Below, piece after piece: positions 1 to 11,684 of a stretch of DNA of 64,000 nucleotides; positions within the stretch are counted from its first letter, which is position 1, and each line of letters starts with the position of its first letter. Under the pieces are notes generated by a model that saw only the letters and a program-made list of their open reading frames with translations, was not told the DNA's origin and made no database searches. Position numbers and translations under genes: made by a program. The DNA is from Porogramme epimiltina (lineage: Eukaryota; Basidiomycota; Agaricomycetes; Polyporales; Polyporaceae): NCBI GenBank assembly GCA_900155495.1, contig FTLJ01000415.1, positions 1 to 64,000 on the forward strand, written 5' to 3'.

Positions 1-1154
1 ACCGCGCCCCGCTCCACCGCCAGGCCCGGGGGCAGGCGCGACGCTCCCACCCCACCCGCCGTCTGCGGCGCGCGCGCCGGCGCCCTTCCACCCGTTCGCG
101 CCGGGCGGGGGCGGCGCTGCGCTGCCCTTGATCGCGAGCTCCGCGCCCGGGCCCCCGCCCGCGGCTACGCCCGCGGCGGCACCGGGGACGGCGACGCCCT
201 TGGGGAGCTGGACCATGACGCAGAGGTAGTCGCCGGGGACGAAGCGGAGCTCGTCGAGGGTGCGGTCCTGCTCTGCGCCTTGGGCGGAGTCGGGCTCGGC
301 GTCGGCGAGGAGGCGGGGGGCGGGGTGGCCGAGGGAGCCGGGCTCGCCGAGGATGTCGCGCGAGTAGACGGTGCCGAGGTCTTTTTGGGAGAAGCGGCCG
401 CGCGCGCCGGCGTCGGCGAAGACGGCGCGGAAGGAGTAGCGCGCGAGCGGGTGGCGGTATTCGGTGATGGCGGGCGCGGAGGCGCGGAGGGTGGTGAGGA
501 CTTCGCGGAGCGTTGCGTCTTTCCTGTGGAGGTGGGTTAGCGTCGTGTATGACGTTGAGGCATGCTGCGGATGAGAAGGAATGGGTCCTGCACTTCGCTC
601 CCAGAAGAATGATGCTTTTGGTGAAGAGAAATGGTAGTACATTATCATATTCGTCCCCTCCCATGGGATTGGGGGTAACATAGAAAAGGTGGCCCCCTGG
701 ACGACGAGTTCAGCAGGAGCGCACAGAGGCCTCTCCAGCATTCTGCACAGCATGAGCTTATGCACATGTACACGCCAAATGGGTTGGCACCAACGCGATG
801 TTCCGCCTTAGTGTGGTGTTCATAAATTCCTCCCAAACGTGTCCAGCCAGCGATGTTCTCTACAACGCCTCGGTTTGAAACAGCGAAAACGGTGCGGGAA
901 GACGACGGTAACGCCGAGACAATAGAGGAGGAAGACGTACCAGGTGTATATTGGCTGTTCATCCGTCAGCGGAAGAGGCCCGTCCTCAAACTGGTTGAGG
1001 CGGTGGTAAGTTCCGACTTTGACGAATGTGCGAATGAGAAATGGGGCAGTCTAGCGGGGTACGGAGCTGAGTACAAGGGCGACTTAGTACTGAAACATCT
1101 GCTCACCTTTTCCCTGTCCACTATGGGTTTCCCTGCGGGCGTTGTTTCGTCCAT
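1..1154 (-). CDS. SAP18-like subunit of the Sin3 histone deacetylase complex (3' end beyond window)
   Basis: SAP18 is a ubiquitin-fold protein that bridges Sin3/HDAC repressors and exon-junction/splicing complexes in the nucleus. Model: exons 1154-1107, 1050-941 and 523-1, giving 227 in-frame codons up to the window edge. Exon 1 encodes a short leader ending in PIVDREK. Exon 2 encodes TAPFLIRTFVKVG and ends in IYT plus two bases of a Trp codon. Exon 3 restores that Trp and reads KDATLREVLTTLR, then YSFRAVF, KDLGTVYS and DELRFVPGDYLCVMVQLP, which are the diagnostic SAP18 blocks in order. A Gly/Pro-rich tail runs off base 1. Intron 1 is 56 nt. Intron 2 is 417 nt, long for this genome, but its phase and both splice sites are clean. 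The gene is divergent from the AlkB-like gene, with 323 bp between the two start codons. Confidence 0.9.
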
Positions 1155-1477
1155 ATCCTCAATGTGAGTGGGTAAAGAGAGAGTTGGGAGGGTGAGCGAG
1201 GAGGAGAACCGGGTAGACGCGCCCGCCGCCACGGACGCGTCGAACAGAGGATGCGTGTGTTACGTAATCATGCGTTCAAGCCCGCGCCTTCGCTGGAGGA
1301 CGTCACGCAGCTCTCGACCGCCGCGGTTCAGTTCGCACTCCCACCGCCGCCGGGCGAACGCTTTCGGCTGACGTCGAATTCTCGCTCCGTCCGGTCAGCG
1401 ACGAATGATGTCCCCGCGCGCTCCTCGGCGGTATAAACGTTAGCAACGTGCGTTCCTCTCCCCCATATACCCCCGTC
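1155..1477. promoter_or_regulatory. Shared divergent promoter of SAP18 and AlkB-like gene, with TATA box at 1432-1437
   Basis: This 323-bp stretch separates the start codons of two divergent genes. On the plus strand TATAAA lies at 1432-1437, 41 bp before the AlkB-like ATG. No TATA is visible on the SAP18 side. No other gene was found in it. Confidence 0.5.
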
Positions 1478-2581
1478 ATGATCGGGCCAGCTTCTCCCCC
1501 ACCCCCCGCCCCCATGCACAAGCGCAAACACGCCGCGGACAGCGATGACGACGCTCAAGGCGCGAACAAAGCCCTCAAGAGCGGACCTTCCAATGCCACC
1601 GGCTCAAGAACACGACCTGGCCTGCGCATCATCACTGATATAGAGGCGGATACATCTTCCCCAACGCTGGACGCCTTGCTATCCGCCTCGGGTTCGGAGG
1701 CGGATTCGCTATTCGACGAACCGCCACCCAAATCCACCACTGCCGAGCGCGAAACGCCTAGCACAACGCCTGAAGTCGAGCCTTCGGCCGGCGCGTCCTG
1801 CGAACCCTTCACGGATCCATCCCTCCTCTTGGTGCGACGGTCAGCCCCACCCATCCCTGGACTCTTCTTCGACCCAAACCTCCTCCTCCCGGACGCCCGA
1901 TGTGAAGAACTTCTATTAGATTGCACACGCGCCTTCTTCACAGACACCGTCGCGGATCAAGTCATGCTATTCGAGCGCGCCCCCTCCTCCTCGGACGCCA
2001 GCGCGAACCCCACCGGTCTCCCGCCCTTCCTCACCGCCCTCCTGGACGAGGTCTCCACGCTCCTCCAGCCCGTCATCCCCGCCGCCACCCACGCCCTGCT
2101 CTTCTCCCCCAACCCGCCAGCGGACGTCTACGCCGGCCCGGCCCGCGCCCGCCAAGCTATCGTGAACGCGTACGCGCCGGGTGAAGGCATTGCGTCCCAT
2201 GTCGACCTCCTCGACCGCTATGGCGACGGCATCGTCGGCGTTAGCTTCGGCTCTGGCTGCGCGATGCGCTTCGCCCCTGTGGACAACTCCTCCCAGGGCA
2301 GTGTGGGGAAGGGCGAGGGCGTGCAGGAGCAGGAGCCATGCGAGGTGTACCTCCCGAGGGGGGGCATACTCGTCATGACGGGTGATGCGCGTTATGCTTG
2401 GACACATGGTATTGAAGGACGGTTTGAGGACCTCGTCGAGGACGTGCTTGGGAGCGGCGCGAGTACGCTCATCGAGCGTGGGTTTAGGGTGAGCGTTACT
2501 TTCCGTTGGCTACTCCCGGGGGCGGACGTTGTAGGACACACATCGCTGCTTGAAGACGATGACAAAGTTGCACTGCCCTAG
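1478..2581 (+). CDS. AlkB-like 2-oxoglutarate/Fe(II) dioxygenase, intact copy
   Basis: Single-exon gene of 367 codons. AlkB-family enzymes use Fe(II), O2 and 2-oxoglutarate to remove alkyl groups from nucleic acids or proteins by oxidation. Residues 1-110 are low-complexity with acidic and Lys/Arg-rich patches (HKRKH), possibly a nuclear signal. The catalytic fold covers about residues 120-350. It shows the first iron ligands as HVD (H241, D243), a GVSFGSGCAMRF strand, DARYAWTHGI with the distal His (H310), and an Arg-rich end RVSVTFR (R337, R343) for 2-oxoglutarate. I took the ATG at 1478 because it is the first ATG after the TATA box at 1432. The gene converges on the HET-domain gene next to it with an 82-bp gap. 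Two partial copies lie at 5,066 and 25,894. The substrate cannot be read from the sequence; an ALKBH8/ALKBH4-like assignment is possible but unproven. Confidence 0.87.
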   Translation: MIGPASPPPPAPMHKRKHAADSDDDAQGANKALKSGPSNATGSRTRPGLRIITDIEADTSSPTLDALLSASGSEADSLFDEPPPKSTTAERETPSTTPEVEPSAGASCEPFTDPSLLLVRRSAPPIPGLFFDPNLLLPDARCEELLLDCTRAFFTDTVADQVMLFERAPSSSDASANPTGLPPFLTALLDEVSTLLQPVIPAATHALLFSPNPPADVYAGPARARQAIVNAYAPGEGIASHVDLLDRYGDGIVGVSFGSGCAMRFAPVDNSSQGSVGKGEGVQEQEPCEVYLPRGGILVMTGDARYAWTHGIEGRFEDLVEDVLGSGASTLIERGFRVSVTFRWLLPGADVVGHTSLLEDDDKVALP

Positions 2582-2663
2582 AGCCCGATGAAGAGTACGC
2601 AATAGCTAGAGAATGCTTTTATCATAACACGGTATCGTGTGGGCCCATTTGTAGAGTTATATA

Positions 2664-4757
2664 CTATATGCCTCTCCCCCCCGTCCACGCAGACCAATAA
2701 CATATTATATCATGGACTTCCAACGTCTCTTCTGCTAGGTGGTTCGATATGGGACTTCGCCTGAAGACTACCTGGATCGGTGCGTGACCTTGTATTAAAA
2801 ACATTCTAGTCTGGTTACTTGTAACGTGGTCTTTTGGACAGCTGTGAGAAGCCTCGTGGTCATTTGGCGCTCCAACCGACGTCGACGACCCATCCAGCGA
2901 TTCAATGACTACGTAAAACGGGCTGCCTTCCTGAACATGACTCCTTCCCGATTTGCATCGTCCCAACCTGACAAGGATGTCGGGAATGGAAGGGTAATGG
3001 GGCGCAAAGCGCAGTTCAACCGGGGGGTGTCCGGTCCATGGAGCAGGTATTTGTGGAGTGACCGAGGTAAGATGCAAGTCGCATTTGTGAGCTAAGAGGG
3101 ACATCATAGACTCAAATCGGAATGGAGGCGCAGGGCCGAGGGTGAGTCGAGACAAGAGTTCTTGGACGTCCGGCAGCGTGTGGTTAGAGCGATGCGGTGG
3201 GCGTGGGGTAATGTAGATATCTTTCCAGTGTTGGCAGCTGAGACTGTATCCGACCGGGCACGCTATGCGGCTATGCATCTTCACACCGGTCTGCAGGTGG
3301 GATATGCATTGACAATAGTAGCGGCGTCGTTTCCCTCTATCTCGATCCGCTGTGTTGGGCCGAAGGACCAAGTAGACGGGAGCTGATGAGCGTTTCGTGT
3401 CGAAGCAGAAGATATCGACTAGGATGCACTCATCGCCGATGTCAATAAAGGGAAGGTATGCGTGAATGCCATATGGTGTTATGGTGAAAGATATGGCTCT
3501 ACCCTGTGAACGAATGAAGGTCAAATAAGCTCCGGAGAATCAGTCGAGTAAGCGACTGACATCTGAATCAACTTTCATCTTATCCTCTGCTTCCCCTGAA
3601 ACAATCGTCGACATGCTCGAGAACCACTGGGGTGACGGCGCAAGGAGGTGGCTAACAGGATTGAACGAAGGGTGCCTTTCGCAATCAGCCACGCGTGCTG
3701 GAAACATGCTGAAGTCGTCGATATCGAAAATGGAGTCGGACCAGGCGAAGAGTGATGTGTCTGGTGACGTGTTCATGATCTCCTGCTGTAAGCGATGGAA
3801 CGCGTTTCGGCCTTCACCATAGAGCGTTGGCATGTTGATCCCGAAGAGACCGAAGAGACAGTATGCCTCGTCCTCTAATCGCGTCGTCCCACGGCGTGCC
3901 GCCCAAGACATGCGCGCGGCGATGCTCATCTCTGAAATGTCTCTCTCGAATCGAAGGATGTTCGCTGGGGGGCTGTTCGGTATGTGATCCTCCATTGCGC
4001 TCGCGAGGTCGAATTTAGTACCCAAATGTGTCCAATCCTTAGCCATGAAGACGACGTTCTTTGGGGCGAGAAGCTCCTGTAATGTCCACCCGCGTGCGTG
4101 CCATCGACTTTGCATGAAGGGAGAGAGCGCGTTGTTCATGCAGCAATCCGGGGGAACGTCTCTGAGGTAGACATAACAGATTGCGGAGTGAGAATAATAG
4201 AGGAACATTGAATTGATTGCCTCTGTGAGCTCTGCGCTGCTCGTCTTGTCTATGCAGCAGGTGTCTGCCCATCCCCAGTCGAAGCCGTGTTCCTCGGCCT
4301 TGATCAAAAAGTTACGGATCTTCTCGGACACGCAATGGCGGGCATTCTTCGGGAGAGGTGCTACGGGAGAGGGGTCGGAGGCGATGCTTATCGAGGTATC
4401 CTCTGGCCGGGGCATCGACGAAATGGCGGGGTCAAGTCGCTGTAACGCCTCAGTAAGCATCTGTAGCTGCGCGCCGTGCGCTTGTACTTGGCCAGTAAGG
4501 TCTTGAACCTGAGCCGAGAGTGATGCAATGATACGGTCGCGGGGATCGGAGTCTGAGAGGAGTGGGCCATGCAAATTGCTCGGTGCGGCTGTCCCTGCGT
4601 TGCGTTTGCATTCCTCTATCGCATCTCGAACACTCTGGAATGCGTCCTCCTCGTGGGGCTCCCCCCAGACGTGAGAGAGGATGGCGTACCCCCCAGTAAC
4701 GTCCTCTGGTCCGGCGAAGAATTTGAGTTCGGCATTGTGGGCGTTTAGTAGCCACAT
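2664..4757 (-). CDS. HET-domain protein (heterokaryon-incompatibility type), copy 1
   Basis: Two exons, 4757-3561 and 3503-2664, with a 57-nt phase-0 intron, encode 678 residues. HET domains trigger programmed cell death after non-self recognition in filamentous fungi. Visible motifs are GGYAILSHVWG (about 22-32), ADTCCIDK (164-171), YYSHSAICYVYLRDV, RGWTLQELLAP (222-232), AARMSWAARR, EDEAYCLFGLFGINMP and DTSLFAW, the order seen in HET proteins with a DUF8212-type extension. Between the first two motifs sits an extra segment whose residues 78-110 (AQVQDLTGQVQAHGAQLQML) look like a coiled coil. Exon 2 is a beta-rich C-terminal region of unknown function, starting SFTITPYGIHAYLP. The start MWLLN is shared by all three copies. 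No NACHT or WD repeats follow, so this is not a complete HET-E-type receptor. It is converg ent with the intact AlkB-like gene. Confidence 0.85.
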
Positions 4758-5065
4758 GGGTCTGCCGTAGCATGTATCAAGAGAGAACCCCGCGAGGGAG
4801 ACAGTGCACCATTTTACGCACCAATAATATAATAGACAGTGGTAACGAAGAGCTTCCCGATCCGGCACGTACTAGTACTAGCTATAGGCCTACTACTAGG
4901 ACTCGACACAATATGGGCGGTGAGTATGTAATCGATCATCATAAGCGCCTGATCCACCGGCTTGAATTTCAGAATTCATGCATCATATGTACTTTGACAC
5001 CCCTACTACCACGCTCTTTCTTCCTTAGGTCTTACCTTCCGCCAAGTCCCCTGCTTAAAACCGCT

Positions 5066-5449
5066 ATGGATTCTCACATCGACCTCCCCGACCGCTATGG
5101 CCATGACGTCGTCGGCTCCGGCTGCGCGATGCGCTTCGCTCCTGTGGACGACTCCTCCGACGGTGTGGGGAAGGGCGGTGGCGGGGACGAGAAGGGCTCG
5201 TGTGAGGTGTACCTCCCGAAAGGCGGCGTGCTCGTCATGACGGGCGATGCGCGTTATGCTTGGACACATGGTATCGGGGGGCGGTTCGGGGGCCTCGTCG
5301 GGGACGTGCTTGGGAGCGGTACAAGCACGGTCCTCGAGCGCGGGTCTAGGGTGAGCGTTACTTTCCGTTGGCTTCTCCCCGGGGCGGACGTTGTAGGGAC
5401 TGCATTGAGACAAGATGAGGCCGGGAAGGGTGGTGATTCACTCCCCTGA
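5066..5449 (+). pseudogene. C-terminal fragment of an AlkB-like dioxygenase, copy 2
   Basis: About 127 codons align with the last third of the intact AlkB-like gene at 1,478-2,581. They keep HID in place of HVD, SGCAMRFAPVD, YLPKGGVLVMTGDARYAW, THGI and RVSVTFRWLLPGADVV. Everything N-terminal of the HxD is missing, as is the GVSFG strand after it, so the jelly-roll is probably incomplete. The reading frame is open upstream to an ATG at 4,772, but those upstream residues do not resemble AlkB and overlap the 5' side of HET copy 1. It could be a transcribed fragment rather than a dead one. As in copy 1, it converges on a HET gene, with a 197-bp gap. Confidence 0.72.
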
Positions 5450-5646
5450 CGTTCGTGTACTTGGCGTGCTGAATGTTAGGGCGTGGTAGTTTGGAGTGTC
5501 GTTATGTCGTTGTACATAGAGCGAGGTATGCTTTAAGATAATTGGATATTTCTGAAATCGTCACTTTCAACCATCACGCCTTCATTCGAGCAAGGCATTA
5601 CAGAACCTCGGAAGTCCCCCTATTCGTCCGTGATATTTCGGGTAGA

Positions 5647-7810
5647 TCACATGTGCACTCCACAAGTTGTGAGTGATTGTACTTCGAGCCTAATGTCTAA
5701 CTCCATAGTCCCCCGATTCATATGATCTCTTGTGATGCAGACAGAAAATTTGCCCCACGTATTTCCGCCCTGGATGATACGACTAAACCCATCTACGACA
5801 TGGTCGTTTTGGCAGCTATGACAGGTCCCGTGTGCGGTTGAAGGTCGAGAGTGTTCGCCCCGGGAGACAAAGTTGACAACCGCATAATGGGATCCAATAA
5901 CTGGAGAGTGTATGGAATCCTGGGTGCGGCCGCGAGAAGGAGTCGACTTGGACGTGCATCTACCCAACCGAAGGACTACTTTCCGCTGGTGCGATAGCAA
6001 TGGGTGTTCATAGTGCAATTCAAAAGGAGGATGCCCGGTCCATGGAATAGGCATTTGAGTTATAAAAGTGGGATGTAGTGACGTGTATTCTGCAGCACCT
6101 CCCCTAGTGTTCCACCAGATTGCCGAGGATTTGATTCTGAATGGGGGCGAAGGGCCCAAATTCAGTGTGAGCAAAGATGGAAGTTTCAGGATTTTCGAGT
6201 CTTGTGGGATGGTAGTGCGAAATGCAGGACGCGGGGAGATGCAGATGCGTTCCCAGCGCGTAAAAGTAAGTGTCTGTTTCTTGGCAGTCGTTAGACGACA
6301 GTACATTGGCACGTTATCGTTCGGTCCTCTAGAGGATTTGAAGGACTTGCAGTAGAAGAGGCGTGGATGTCCTCCAACACTGGGCTCGTCAGCTGGATCG
6401 GGACGAATGACCATATATAAGCGGTCATTTGGATAGCCATGCGCCGTAGTGTGTTGAGCCTGGCGTTGACAAAACAGGTCGACCAGGGCGCAGCGGTCGG
6501 TAAGCTCTATCACGGGAACATACGCATGGACGCCGTATGAAGTCATCGTAAATGATATCGCTTTTCCCTGAGAGGTGGGGAAGTTTCAACATATATTCGG
6601 GTGAATCAACTCGGCCAATGATGATACTTACTTTTTCATACTCGCTTCCTGTGGCTCGTGACACGACTGCGGACATATCCATGAACCACCGTGGCGAAGG
6701 TGCAAAGAGGTGATGGATGGGATTCAACAAAGAAATGATTTCGCGAACAATTGGTTTTCCTGGGAGTTCATCGGTTACGCATTCAGACCACGCAAATAGG
6801 GAGTTATCGGGAGATATCCTCATGATTTCCTCCTGCAGTCGGTAAAACGCGTTGCCACCTTCCCCATACAGTGCAGGCATATTGATGCCGAAGAGACCAC
6901 AGAGGCAGTACGCCTCGTCTTCGGCACGCGTTGTCCGGCGACGTGCGGCCCAGGACATGCGGGCTGCGACGCTCATATCCGAGATATACTGTTCAAACCG
7001 TAGAACGCTCGCTGGAGGGCTATTCGGAATAAAAGTTTCCATTAGTTTTGCGAGCTCGAATTTGGTACCTAGAATTGTCCAGTCTTTGGATACGAAGACC
7101 AGGTTTTGGGGGGCGAGGAGCTCTTGTAACGTCCATCCACGCATATACCACCGACTTCGGGCGAACTCGGATGATGAACTATGCAATGAACTCTTCGAGG
7201 TAACGTCTGCGAGGTAGGCATAGCACACCCCAGAGCGGGAATAATAAAGGAACATGGAGTTGATGGCTTCCGTAAGCTCGGTGCTGTTTGTCTTGTCGAT
7301 GCAACATGTGTCGGCCCACGCCCAGGTGAAATCGTGCTTCTCAGCCATGAGAAGGAATTTGCGGATTTTATCAGATAGGTAGTCGCGGGGAATGGCCTGG
7401 GAATGTACAGTAGGGGTTAGGGCATTGATCGCAGCTGTAGGCGTGGATGGGTGGGCATGAGTAGGTGTATCGTTCATTGGCAGTGTTCGCGAAACAGAAG
7501 GATCGAGTCGCTGCAATGCAGCAGTGAGTATCTGGAGCTGCGCTGACTGGACCCGAACTTGAGTAGTGAGATATTGAACCTCAGCCGAGAGTGCCTTGAT
7601 CTTGTGGTCCTGTGGATCATCCGAAGGAGGTCGGTGAGCGACACTCCCTGTGCTGCGGTTGCACTTCTCCATCGCGTATTGGACCTTTTGGAAAGTATCC
7701 TCTTCTTCTGGTGGCCCCCATACGTGGGAGAGGATCGCATAGCCTCCCGGGACGTTTTCGGGGCTGGCAAAGAACTTGAGCTCAGCGGTGTGAGTATTGA
7801 GAAGCCACAT
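5647..7810 (-). CDS. HET-domain protein, copy 2
   Basis: Two exons, 7810-6632 and 6567-5647, with a 64-nt intron (GTAAGT donor) at the same place and phase as in copies 1 and 3, encode 699 residues. Motifs are GGYAILSHVWG, ADTCCIDK, YYSRSGVCYAYLADV, RGWTLQELLAPQN, AARMSWAARR, EDEAYCLCGLFGINMP and DNSLFAW. The inserted coiled-coil-like segment covers about residues 70-102 (LSAEVQYLTTQVRVQSAQLQ). The C-terminal exon starts GKAISFTMTSYGVHAYVP and matches the other copies but diverges near its end (EVQSLTTCGVHM). The function is inferred as for copy 1: a non-self recognition or cell-death effector. Both exons are open without stops, so the gene looks intact. Its neighbour is the AlkB fragment at 5,066. 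Confidence 0.85.
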
Positions 7811-9237
7811 GTCGGGGCCTATATAAGGGAGTAAATGAATTGTCGAGTTTTCTGCCAGGGATATGACAAGCCACGGGCCGTACCAGTACCAAACCGTTGT
7901 AACAGGGAGCGAGTGCTATTGCGTAAATGTAGCAATGGGGAAGAGAGACCGCAGTGGTGGTGAAGACAGGGGTAGAGGAGAAAGACGACGTAACTTGAGT
8001 TAAGCACTGCAGGTTAGCTTTATGAATAGTGCGATGGCCACTCCACCCGGCTGTGCTTTTACGAACGTAGTTGAACAGATCCGGATGGTGTATGTTCTCC
8101 ATAGCGTCCTTTTGGCATATGCATTCCCTTCAGTCCTAGAAGAAACTTCAGCAATCTTTTAGTATAGAAACCATCGACGATAGATGATAAAAGCAACTAA
8201 GAACCCTCATAGCTTCAAGGGGACACCATTCTGCCGGATAGACGATAAAGCTTACTCCGAGACTCCGACAGGACAGAGTTCAAGTATTCGTCAGACAGGA
8301 AGATGCTATGCATCAAAGAAACACGGACTCTGACTCCTCGGGGTACACGTTTAACAAGGTTGAGTGAGTGTGGGAATTCGGAAGACCCCGGCAAGCATGG
8401 GCGTTTACTGAAGCTACGTCTTTGACCAGCATCGACGGCTCTTCTTCTTGACCGCTCCTAAATGCGACCACTAGGCCCGGCGCAACCACGGCGATCTCTT
8501 GAAACCACGCGTCACACCTCTACGCAACTCGGGAAAGAGCTTCTTCTAAGAGGTTTCACGACTAGGTCTGCTGACTCGGTGGGCCGAACTTCGAAGGATC
8601 AGACACGGCTTCTCTATGCCTCGCTTCGCACAGATATGCATCTCGTCCTGTAATCCTACTTTCTGGGATCAGGGAATGTATAGAAGTTGGTATTCACTGT
8701 TAATTAGTGGCCTTCCTCTTGTATCCACTCTGGGCCAGTCTGACATGAATTCCGCATATCAACAGATACGTGGAAAGCGACGAGCGTGCACTCGCGATAA
8801 CGGGACATTCAAAGGAGTTCAGGAACAGCCATCATCTCAACATGCTGATTCTCGTCAGTGCTTACGGCTTTCGAGGTCACGATGGCTCGGGAGCCTCCAT
8901 TTCAACCCACGGCCCGAGCTGCCGCTCACACTAAATGGCCGATGGAACGCTGGATCCAAGGGCCATAGACATATCAAACGGCGCAATACCCCACCGCGCA
9001 CTTGATTGCCCGCTCTCCTGTGACCCTCATCAGAAGATGCGCCTTCCCTCTCAGGTAGACTCTGCGCTCCACACCTAGCTTGGCAACCTGCAAGCCTCGG
9101 GTAGGCTGCCCAGAGTATATATACTAGACCCTCCGTACTAGCCGGACCGAGGGCCCAAACCTCCTTCCACTCCCCATCCAGCGTCATACGAGGCCTCAAG
9201 CTCGTCCTCAGCGTGCGCTCGCATCCCTATCATCACG
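7811..9237. other. Intergenic region with sugar-transporter promoter (TATATATA at 9116-9123)
   Basis: No gene with family motifs or a spliced frame was found here. TATATATA at 9116-9123 lies 115 bp before the transporter ATG at 9,238 and is the likely core promoter. Bases about 8,725-9,110 are repeated in inverted orientation at about 27,023-27,400, next to a fragment of the same transporter, which shows that the segment was duplicated with its gene. A TATATAA at 7820-7826 lies only 10 bp from the HET copy 2 start and is probably incidental. Confidence 0.5.
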
Positions 9238-11334
9238 ATGGCAACTCGCGCGGATAGTATGGACGACTATGACGCTAAGCGAAGCGTAGCGAGTCCAACG
9301 ACGGAGGAAGGGCAAGGGCTTGCGAGGATCGAAGAGACCATCTTCAACCCGGAATTGAAAGCGGCCATCGACAAAACCCAACTAGATCCTCTTAGCAGGA
9401 GGGCCATCGCGTTATACTTCATCTGCATGGTCGCATTCATGAATGCGATCTCTTCCGGTGCGTCCGCTGCTTTGACTCGACCCTCGTACGCGCTCTGACA
9501 CCATCGCGATGCACCAGGATTCGATGGGTCGCTCATGGGAGGTATCAATGCAATGCCCCAGTATCTCGACTTCTTCGGCTATAGTCAGGTTGGCGCGAGC
9601 ACGGGTATCGGTACGTTGTCCTCCCGCTCATTGAATCACCCTTCACTTCCACTCACGCTCTCCACCCCACCCCCTAGTATTCCTCATCTACGTGGTTGGA
9701 CAATGTGTCGGAGCGCTCTTTGCTGGCCCCGCCAGCGATGTGCTCGGCCGTCGCATGGGCATGGCTATCGGAGGCACCATAATCCTTATCGGCGCGTCCG
9801 TTATCACGGCTGCACAGAACATCGGCATGTTCCTCGGGGGCCGGTTCGTGCTGGGCTTCGGCATCGCAATATCCACTACCGCCGCCCCAATGTGGGTCAC
9901 GGAGCTTGCTCCCGCCCACTGGCGCGGCCGACTCGGTGCGGCGTACAACAGTGAGTTCTACTCGTCCGCCCGAAGTCACCTTACGCGGCGCTACCGTCCG
10001 AGACGCCAACGTGACCGCGCTGCGGGTATGGAGCTCACGTCTCGCGCTGACAGGCTGCTTCTTCGTCGGCGCCATTCCCGCGACGGGCATCATGGTCAGG
10101 ACAGAAACTTTCAACAGCACCTGGGCATGGCGACTGCCCCTCCTTATCCAGGTGCGCCTGCGCGCCCGTCCGTGCCGTAACTCGCGCCGCTGACGTACGG
10201 GCTCCCCGCGCCCGCGCTTTGCCAGATTGTCCCGCCGGTCATCGTGCTCTCCTGTGTCTGGTTTTGCCCCGAGTCGCCCCGCTGGCTTGTCTCGCGCGGA
10301 CGGATTGAGGAGGCGCGGGCGGTCATGCTCCGGTACCACTCGACCGACGGCAAGACGTCGAACCCGCTGATCGAGTTCCAGCTGCGGGAGTTCGAGGAGA
10401 TGATCGAGGTGCGCAAGATGGAGCCGGTGTGGGACTACAGCTCCCTCTTCCGCACCGCGAACGCGCGCTGGCGCATCCTCGCGCTCGTGCTCATGTGCGT
10501 GAACGGCCAGCTTGCGGGGAACGGGGTGCGTCGATCCCCGTCTCACTGCCGGGCGCACCAGCGACTGACCGGCGCCCCGCCTCCCTCCCCCGCGCGCAGC
10601 TCATCACGTACTTCCTCCCGACGGTGTTCAAGAACGCGGGCGTGAAGGACCCGCACACGCAGCTCGTCTACAACTTCGCGAACAACATCCTCTCCTGCGC
10701 GGGCGCGTTCACGGGCGCCGCGCTCACGGACCGCATGCCGCGCCGCCCCCGCCTCTACCTCGGCTCCTTCCTCCTCGCCGCGCTCCTCGCGACCGTCGCC
10801 GCGCTCTCGAGCCGCTTCGGCCGCGCGGGCAACACGGACGTCGCGGGCGCGCACGCGACGATCGCGATGATATTCTTGTTTGGTATCGTGTACTCGTTCG
10901 TGTACACCCCGCTGCAGGCGCTGTATTGCGCCGAGGTGCTTGACCAGCGCATGCGCGCCAAGGGCATGGCCGGTACGTCGCCCGTCACTTCCGGAGCGCG
11001 TTCTGGGACGTCGAGGCTGACTAGCACCCGGCACGTCGCAGTGCACATTCTGATCTCGAACGCGGCGGGGTTCATCAACACGTTCGCGAACGCGGTCGGG
11101 CTGCAGCGCTGGGGGTACAAGTACTACTTCGTGTTCGTCGTCTGGGACGTGTGCGCGGCGGTGCTGTGGTTCCTGTTCGGGGTCGAGACGCGCGGGCGCA
11201 CGCTCGAGGAGCTCGACGAGATCTTCGGGCAGCCGTGGCCCGCGATGGCGTCTGCGCGCAAGGTGCGCGTCGTCGTCCGCGAGCGGGACGGTGCTGAGGT
11301 CGTCGAGGTCGTCGGTGGCGGCGGCAAGGACTGA
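9238..11334 (+). CDS. MFS sugar transporter (hexose/lactose-permease type)
   Basis: Seven exons (9238-9457, 9518-9610, 9678-9950, 10054-10151, 10226-10525, 10600-10972, 11042-11334) encode 549 residues. All introns are GT-AG and phases agree. Major-facilitator sugar porters have 12 membrane helices and move sugars by proton symport or facilitated diffusion across the plasma membrane. Family motifs are GFDGSLMGGINAM in helix 1, DVLGRRMG in the first cytoplasmic loop, RFVLGFGIA, PESPRWL before the central loop, EVLDQRMRAKGMA, and ETRGRTLEEL after the last helix. The N-terminus (about 50 residues) is hydrophilic and cytosolic, with no signal peptide. A tail rich in Val and acidic residues ends in GGGGKD. 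A truncated copy of the last two exons lies at 26,511-27,022. The transported sugar cannot be told from the sequence. Confidence 0.9.
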
Positions 11335-11684
11335 GTGTTGAGTGCTGAGTGCTGGGCTTGCCCTGGCTGTGGGGCGTTGTAGGTCTTCTTGGAGGGTTTT
11401 GTTGTGTATATACACGTTCGCATGTATCACTAGCTGTAACGACGTCATGACTCACGTTTTCACGCTCACATCGATTCTATCCGTCATAACATGTTGCAAG
11501 GCGTATAAACGGTATACAAGGTGTCCCTCGTGTATGTTACAGACTCGAGAGCAATAGAGTTAAAGCGTCACAACAGGGCGTAAAAGTCCGATCGACAACA
11601 AGCTGGAGAAATCCTACACCCTCGGAGAACACAAACGTGGGGGGTTCGTGAAATGTAGACATGACGTCATCAGAGCCGTACGGC
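11335..11684. other. Convergent 3' intergenic region
   Basis: This is the short AT-richer interval between the stop codons of the sugar transporter (plus) and the aspartic protease (minus). It presumably holds both 3' untranslated regions. No gene was seen. Confidence 0.4.

Noticed and set aside
7820..7826. TATATAA next to the HET copy 2 start
   Set aside because: At 10 bp from the conserved MWLLN start it would place transcription inside the coding region; probably incidental.
10543..11448. 301-codon minus-strand open frame over the sugar transporter
   Set aside because: Antisense to transporter exons; no motif of its own.
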